A DNA stretch of 64,000 nt, taken from positions 30,341 to 94,340 of the forward strand of contig WSXV01000008.1 of NCBI GenBank assembly GCA_009773475.1, written 5' to 3'. Numbering within the stretch: the first letter of the stretch is position 1; each line of letters begins with the position of its first letter. The notes under the pieces are model-generated. The model was not told the origin of the DNA, searched no databases, and saw nothing but the letters and a program-made list of their open reading frames with translations. This DNA comes from Desulfobulbaceae bacterium (GTDB lineage Bacteria; Desulfobacterota; Desulfobulbia; Desulfobulbales; Desulfocapsaceae). Shown piece after piece: positions 59,772 to 64,000 of this stretch. The position numbers were made by a program, and so were the translations under genes.

Positions 59772-62288
59772 ATGACCATCATCGCAGAATCCGACAACAG
59801 GTATGATTTCAAGGCCATTGAGGCCAAATGGCAGGAGCTCTGGCGCAAGGAGGCAAGTTACAAGGTCTCGGAAGATGATCCTCGGGAAAAGTACTATGTC
59901 CTGGAAATGTTTCCCTATCCTTCTGGACGGATCCACATGGGGCATGTACGCAATTACTCCATCGGCGATGTCATCGCCCGGTATAAGCGGCTACGGGGGT
60001 TCAATGTCCTCCATCCCATGGGCTGGGACGCCTTTGGACTGCCGGCGGAGAATGCCGCCCAGAAAAATAAAACCCATCCCGCCCGTTGGACCTATGACAA
60101 TATCGACTACATGCGCAATCAGCTGCGTCAGCTCGGACTGTCCTATGACTGGGACCGCGAGATTGCCACCTGCAACCCCGCCTATTATCGCTGGGAGCAG
60201 CTCATTTTTCTGCAGATGTACGAAAAAGGATTGGTCTATCAAAAGAATACCACAGTCAACTGGTGTAACTCCTGCCAGACCGTGCTCGCCAATGAGCAGG
60301 TCATTGACGGCACCTGCTGGCGGTGCGATGAGTCCGTCACCCCTCGCCAGATGAATGGCTGGTTTTTCAAGATCACCGACTACGCCGAGGAACTCCTCCG
60401 AGATCTTGACAAACTGAGTGGCTGGCCCGAAAAAGTGGTGACCATGCAGCGCAACTGGATCGGCAAATCACAGGGGCTCACCTGTGACTTCTCCGTTGAA
60501 GGAAGTGAAGAGCGTCTTTCCATCTTCACCACTCGCCCCGACACCATCTTCGGTGTGACCTTCATGTCCATCGCCCCGGAACATCCGCTGGTCGAGATTC
60601 TGATTGAGGGTTCGGATCGTAAAGAGGAGATTCAGGCCTTTATTGCCGCCATTATCCAGGAGAAACAGCAACAAAAACCCGATGATGAGCAGGAGAAAAA
60701 GGGGATCTTTACCGGCCGATATTGCATCAATCCCTTTAACGGCGACAAGGTTCCCATCTACGTGTCCAACTTTGTGCTCATGGGCTATGGCACCGGGGCG
60801 GTCATGGCGGTGCCCGCCCACGACCAGCGGGACTTTGAATTTGCCCGCAAATACAATCTGGCCATCAAGCCGGTTGTTATCCCCGAAGGCCTTTCCCTTT
60901 CCGGCATGGAAATGGAGTCAGCCCAGACCGATCTCGGTCTTCTGGCAGACTCAGGAACATTCACCGGGATGCTCTCTACTGCGGCCAAACAGGCCATTAT
61001 CGATCATGCCACGGAAAATGGCTTCGGCGCTGCCCACACCACCTATCGATTGCGCGATTGGGGAATCTCCCGTCAGCGCTACTGGGGCGCACCAATCCCG
61101 ATGATCCACTGCGAAAAGTGCGGCGTCCAGCCCGTACCTGCGAGCGAGCTTCCGGTGGTCCTGCCGGAAGACAGCGACGCAGATAAAACTGCCGCAATAA
61201 ACAGCTGTGCCCCCTTGGCACAGCGTGAGTCCTTTGTGAACACCACCTGCCCATCCTGTGGCGGCAAAGCCCGGCGCGAGACCGACACCATGGACACCTT
61301 CGTCGAATCCTCCTGGTATTTTGCCCGCTATACCTGCCCTCGTCATACCGAGGCCCCCATCGACCGCGCCAAGGCGGCGCACTGGCTGGCCGTGGATCAG
61401 TATATCGGCGGGGTGGAACATGCCATCCTGCACCTGCTCTACTCCCGCTTTTTCACAAAAGTTCTGCGTGATCTCGGCTATCTGGATATTGACGAGCCCT
61501 TCACCAATCTCCTCACCCAGGGAATGGTGATCAAAGATGGATCAAAAATGTCCAAATCCAAGGGAAATGTGGTTGACCCCAATGATTTGATCAACGAATA
61601 CGGGGCTGATACCGTCCGGCTGTTCAGTCTTTTCGCCGCTCCACCGGAGAAGGATCTTGAATGGAATGCCAAGGGCGTCGAAGGCGCCTACCGTTTCCTC
61701 GGCCGAATCCATCGCTTCGTCATGGGCCACAAGGAGCTCCTGGCTGCAAGCGATGACAAGATCGAGATCCGCTGCGCCGCAGATCAAGCACTCCATCGCA
61801 AGACCCACCAGACCATCCAGCGCGTGACCTCAAATATTGAGAACAACTTTCATTTCAACACCGCCATCAGCGGGGTTATGGAACTGTTCAACACTTTGAA
61901 TACCCTCGCCCCCATGGACGGTTCTGGAGAGCGGGAAGCCCTGACACCCGCGCTAATCCATGAGGCGGTGCGCACGATTCTCCTTCTGCTCTCCCCAATG
62001 GTTCCTCATTTCTGCGCCGAGCTCTGGCAGCAGATCGGCCAGCCCCGTTCCATCGACCAGGCACAGTGGCCGGAACTGGATGTGGAAGCCGCCAAGGAAG
62101 ATGAGCTCACCATTATTATTCAGGTCAACGGCAAGGTCCGCTCCCGTCTTCTCGTTCCAGCGGATATGGACGATGAAACCATTAAGGAAATGGCCATGAC
62201 CGACAGGAATGTTCAGAAGATTATTAATGGTGGTCCTGTTAAAAAAATTATTGTTGTTCAAAAAAAGCTTGTTAATATCGTTTTATAA
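59772..62288 (+). CDS. leuS: Leucyl-tRNA synthetase
   Basis: EMFPYPSGRIHMGHVRNYSIGDV; MGWDAFGLPAENAA; KMSKSKGNVVDPN. Confidence 0.97.
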   Translation: MTIIAESDNRYDFKAIEAKWQELWRKEASYKVSEDDPREKYYVLEMFPYPSGRIHMGHVRNYSIGDVIARYKRLRGFNVLHPMGWDAFGLPAENAAQKNKTHPARWTYDNIDYMRNQLRQLGLSYDWDREIATCNPAYYRWEQLIFLQMYEKGLVYQKNTTVNWCNSCQTVLANEQVIDGTCWRCDESVTPRQMNGWFFKITDYAEELLRDLDKLSGWPEKVVTMQRNWIGKSQGLTCDFSVEGSEERLSIFTTRPDTIFGVTFMSIAPEHPLVEILIEGSDRKEEIQAFIAAIIQEKQQQKPDDEQEKKGIFTGRYCINPFNGDKVPIYVSNFVLMGYGTGAVMAVPAHDQRDFEFARKYNLAIKPVVIPEGLSLSGMEMESAQTDLGLLADSGTFTGMLSTAAKQAIIDHATENGFGAAHTTYRLRDWGISRQRYWGAPIPMIHCEKCGVQPVPASELPVVLPEDSDADKTAAINSCAPLAQRESFVNTTCPSCGGKARRETDTMDTFVESSWYFARYTCPRHTEAPIDRAKAAHWLAVDQYIGGVEHAILHLLYSRFFTKVLRDLGYLDIDEPFTNLLTQGMVIKDGSKMSKSKGNVVDPNDLINEYGADTVRLFSLFAAPPEKDLEWNAKGVEGAYRFLGRIHRFVMGHKELLAASDDKIEIRCAADQALHRKTHQTIQRVTSNIENNFHFNTAISGVMELFNTLNTLAPMDGSGEREALTPALIHEAVRTILLLLSPMVPHFCAELWQQIGQPRSIDQAQWPELDVEAAKEDELTIIIQVNGKVRSRLLVPADMDDETIKEMAMTDRNVQKIINGGPVKKIIVVQKKLVNIVL

Positions 62289-62410
62289 AAACTTATTACT
62301 GGAGAAGTCCTCTCTCTTTTTGACCCGCTCACGTGCATGAGTCGAACTAGCGGGTCATATCGTGGATTTTTTCTTCCAGCTCCTCAACTTCAATAGAGTG
62401 GAGTAACCTT

Positions 62411-62935
62411 TTGAAAACAACGCTCCGTCGCCACCTGTTTTTTCTTCTTACGCTTCTGCTCCTTGCTGCCTGCGGCTATCATAACCCCTATATCTATAGC
62501 GGGCCTGAAAAAATCATCTATGTTACCCACTGGCAAAACAGGACCAACGCCCTCCAGCTCGACACCAAGATCTATCAATCGCTCACCCACTGGTTCCAGA
62601 AATCCAGCTCCATCAAGGTCACCAAGGAAAAGGCCAACGCCGATCTGATCCTGGCCGGCGAGATTATCTCCATTCAGCTGCCCAGCCTCTCCTATGGAGC
62701 TAACAACACGACCTCCCAGGTCAAGGTGACGCTGACCGTCCGCTATATTCTTAAAGAAATCAAAACCGACAAGATCATCCTCGAGGTTCCAGGCGAGACA
62801 TGGACCGAAGATGCCCGGGTCACCAGAAGCGGGACGGCGACCACCGACAATGAAGATCAGGCCTTGACAACCATTGTGGATGATCTGTCAGAAAAGATTT
62901 ATATCAAGGCGTTGAGCAAGCTTTCGCAGATGTAA
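62411..62935 (+). CDS. lptE: LptE-like LPS assembly lipoprotein
   Basis: Lipobox LLLAACGYH; position after leuS; GTATTDNEDQALTTIVDDLSEKIY. Confidence 0.8.
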   Translation: MKTTLRRHLFFLLTLLLLAACGYHNPYIYSGPEKIIYVTHWQNRTNALQLDTKIYQSLTHWFQKSSSIKVTKEKANADLILAGEIISIQLPSLSYGANNTTSQVKVTLTVRYILKEIKTDKIILEVPGETWTEDARVTRSGTATTDNEDQALTTIVDDLSEKIYIKALSKLSQM

Positions 62936-63136
62936 GTAATCCTAAAATTGACCTATTACAATGTTGGACGAATCCGTTCTGAGGCAGACAAGTTGTACCT
63001 TGCAGCTTCGTCAAACAAGCGGGTCAACCTGACCGTCGAGAGCGACTGATTAGCAGGGCTCGTTCAGTTGTAACAGCAGGGAACCTTGCCGTCTACCTTA
63101 CGATATCGTCATTATTAACCAATTAGAGAGTTCTTC

Positions 63137-63829
63137 ATGGCAAAATTCCTGAACACCAGTGCAACAAATTACTTCCTCGAAGAATTGATCAAAAATGCTA
63201 CTGACCGCCTCATTCTGATTAGCCCATTCTTGAAGCTTAACGACAGAATGAAAGAGCTTCTTGCAGACAAAAACCGCCTGAAAATTGACGTGAGAATCGT
63301 CTATGGCAAGAGTGAGCTTCAGCCAGAGGAAATCAACTGGATCAAGGAACTCACCTTCATCCGCACGAGCTTTTGCAGAAATCTACACGCAAAATGTTAC
63401 CTGAACGAAGAGTTGTGTATCATAACAAGCCTTAATCTTTATGAATTCAGTCAAGTCAATAACAACGAAATGGGTGTTCTAATCCGTCGCTCCGAAGATC
63501 CCGATCTCTATAAGGACGCCTACGAGGAAGCTCAGCGTATCATTCGTATTAGTGATGAAGTACGAATTTCACTGGAACGGGTGACGAGCGAACCTGAAAG
63601 AAAGCCTGACGTGGAGGAATCAACGGAAAAATTAACATCGTCTAAACTTGCCCAGAAGCTTGGAATGAAAACCAACGAGTTCACTGAAAAACTCACCACC
63701 GCTGGTCATTTTGAAGTACGAGACGGTAAACATTACCTCACAACTAAAGGTAAAGAAGCTGGCGGCGAATTTCGCATGAGCCCAAAGTTTGGCCCTTACT
63801 TTCTTTGGCCCGATAGTTTCCGCCCCTAA
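63137..63829 (+). CDS. Phospholipase D-like domain protein with C-terminal winged-helix-like region
   Basis: LILISPFLKLNDRMKELLAD...NLHAKCYLNEELCIITSLNLYEFSQVNNNEMGVLI (HxK-like PLD motif); LTSSKLAQKLGMKTNEFTEKLTTAGHF. Confidence 0.75.
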   Translation: MAKFLNTSATNYFLEELIKNATDRLILISPFLKLNDRMKELLADKNRLKIDVRIVYGKSELQPEEINWIKELTFIRTSFCRNLHAKCYLNEELCIITSLNLYEFSQVNNNEMGVLIRRSEDPDLYKDAYEEAQRIIRISDEVRISLERVTSEPERKPDVEESTEKLTSSKLAQKLGMKTNEFTEKLTTAGHFEVRDGKHYLTTKGKEAGGEFRMSPKFGPYFLWPDSFRP

Positions 63830-64000
63830 TTTTCACCAGGATAAACCAATCAATAAACATGACCGAAAATAGCCGCATTTTTAGAGATGTCAACGGATAA
63901 GCTCGGGGTCTACCATGGAATTTAAGCAGATGACGAACTATTTTTCATAGTGTATAAAATCGTTTGACGGGGGTGTGGCTCTTGGGGTCAGTGGCCTGTT

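Noticed and set aside
1-64000. CRISPR arrays, rRNA operons, prophage modules
   Set aside because: No regularly spaced direct repeats, rRNA-like sequence or phage structural genes were found.

Overview
The window looks like a chromosomal segment of a sulfate-reducing or sulfur-disproportionating type Desulfobacterota bacterium (inferred from gene content, not tested). The centrepiece is a minus-strand Wood-Ljungdahl supercluster at about 32.4-50.5 kb, in transcription order folD, cooS/acsA, a metF-acsD fusion, acsB, acsC, a formate dehydrogenase fused to a GltD-like flavoprotein, a long HdrA, and MvhD. The last three genes are each split in the ORF track by a single in-frame TGA at a conserved Cys/Sec position, each followed by a bSECIS-like hairpin, so I read them as full-length selenoproteins. 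Cys-encoded counterparts of all three lie in the same window: HdrA at 7.7-10.7 kb, MvhD at 10.9-11.6 kb, and a periplasmic FdnGHI-type formate dehydrogenase at 12.6-17.2 kb. A tRNA-Sec-like gene (anticodon TCA) lies between the Cys HdrA and the Cys MvhD, but its acceptor stem is anomalous. Other observations: a four-way-junction RNA candidate upstream of the Cys HdrA, a 21-bp near-perfect inverted repeat, a DNA methyltransferase/DUF4928/Vsr restriction-modification operon next to a RAYT transposase with dispersed REP-like elements, and housekeeping genes (serC, trmL, rlmN, coaX, comM, rpsF, rpsR, rplI, dnaB, leuS, lptE). All calls come from reading the sequence and ORF translations; no database or folding software was run.
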